From Paraburkholderia sp. BL23I1N1 (GTDB lineage Bacteria > Pseudomonadota > Gammaproteobacteria > Burkholderiales > Burkholderiaceae), in contig NZ_RAPV01000001.1 in assembly GCF_003610295.1 (NCBI RefSeq), forward strand, positions 744,001-808,000: DNA of 64,000 nt. Direction: 5' to 3'. The notes beneath the pieces are model-generated. The model was not told the origin of the DNA and searched no databases. It saw only the letters and a program-made list of their open reading frames with translations. Position numbers and translations under genes: made by a program. Shown here piece after piece: positions 63,992-64,000 of this stretch (its first letter is position 1; the number at the start of each line of letters is the position of its first letter).

Positions 63992-64000
63992 TCCGCCATG

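Noticed and set aside
1..64000. CRISPR arrays, tRNA/rRNA genes, complete insertion sequences, integrase or att sites
   Set aside because: None seen on reading both strands; no regularly spaced repeats, cloverleaf-like segments or transposase motifs were identified.

Overview
The window looks like a piece of a Burkholderiales replicon (Paraburkholderia/Caballeronia type, inferred). The supporting signs are high G+C, a Burkholderia-style trimeric porin, ACS-family MFS carriers, many LysR/GntR regulators, meta-cleavage catabolic genes and an imuA-imuB-dnaE2 mutasome. No rRNA, tRNA, CRISPR array or intact insertion sequence was seen.

Left part (1-43 kb) is catabolic. 1-6012 (+) is an amino-acid ABC transporter followed by a D-amino-acid-dehydrogenase-like oxidase, a RidA deaminase, an RraA-like aldolase and a class V PLP enzyme. 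6393-15045 (-) is an operon of MFS carrier, ThDP enzyme, SDR, DapA-like aldolase, NIPSNAP protein, VOC extradiol dioxygenase, GntR regulator and zinc alcohol dehydrogenase. 15385-25218 (-) is a complete phenol-type meta-cleavage pathway: two-component hydroxylase, LigB/MhpB-type dioxygenase, hydrolases, hydratase, acylating aldehyde dehydrogenase, aldolase and a second, TfdB-like hydroxylase. It is read divergently from a LysR gene at 25694. Porin, cupin plus a second alcohol dehydrogenase, and a substrate-binding lipoprotein follow. The motif CTATA-N4-TTATCC lies 170-290 bp upstream of four minus-strand units and may define one regulon. 32-40 kb holds a decayed sir2 gene, a LysR gene, a frameshifted MFS gene and a hydroxyacid dehydrogenase/RraA/MFS/SMP-30 operon. 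40-43 kb holds an acylphosphatase and a hybrid histidine kinase divergent from a response regulator.

Right part (43.4-64 kb) is a defence and SOS island. It contains an Ec67-like retron (msr-msd plus an RT-TOPRIM fusion), the mutasome imuA-imuB-dnaE2 under a textbook LexA box that also faces a small gene and an SRAP (YedK/HMCES) gene, a Gabija pair (gajA-gajB), an sce7725-family gene cut off from its likely partner by the right edge, and an unassigned two-gene operon. That operon pairs a GHKL-type ATPase (57082-58260) with a 745-residue protein carrying phosphoribosyltransferase-like segments (54848-57085), and it is the best candidate for an undescribed system. Broken pieces of dnaE2 at about 44.28-44.31 kb and 62.78-63.0 kb, and a duplicated gene end on both sides of the retron, show that the mutasome locus has been a recurrent recombination or insertion site.
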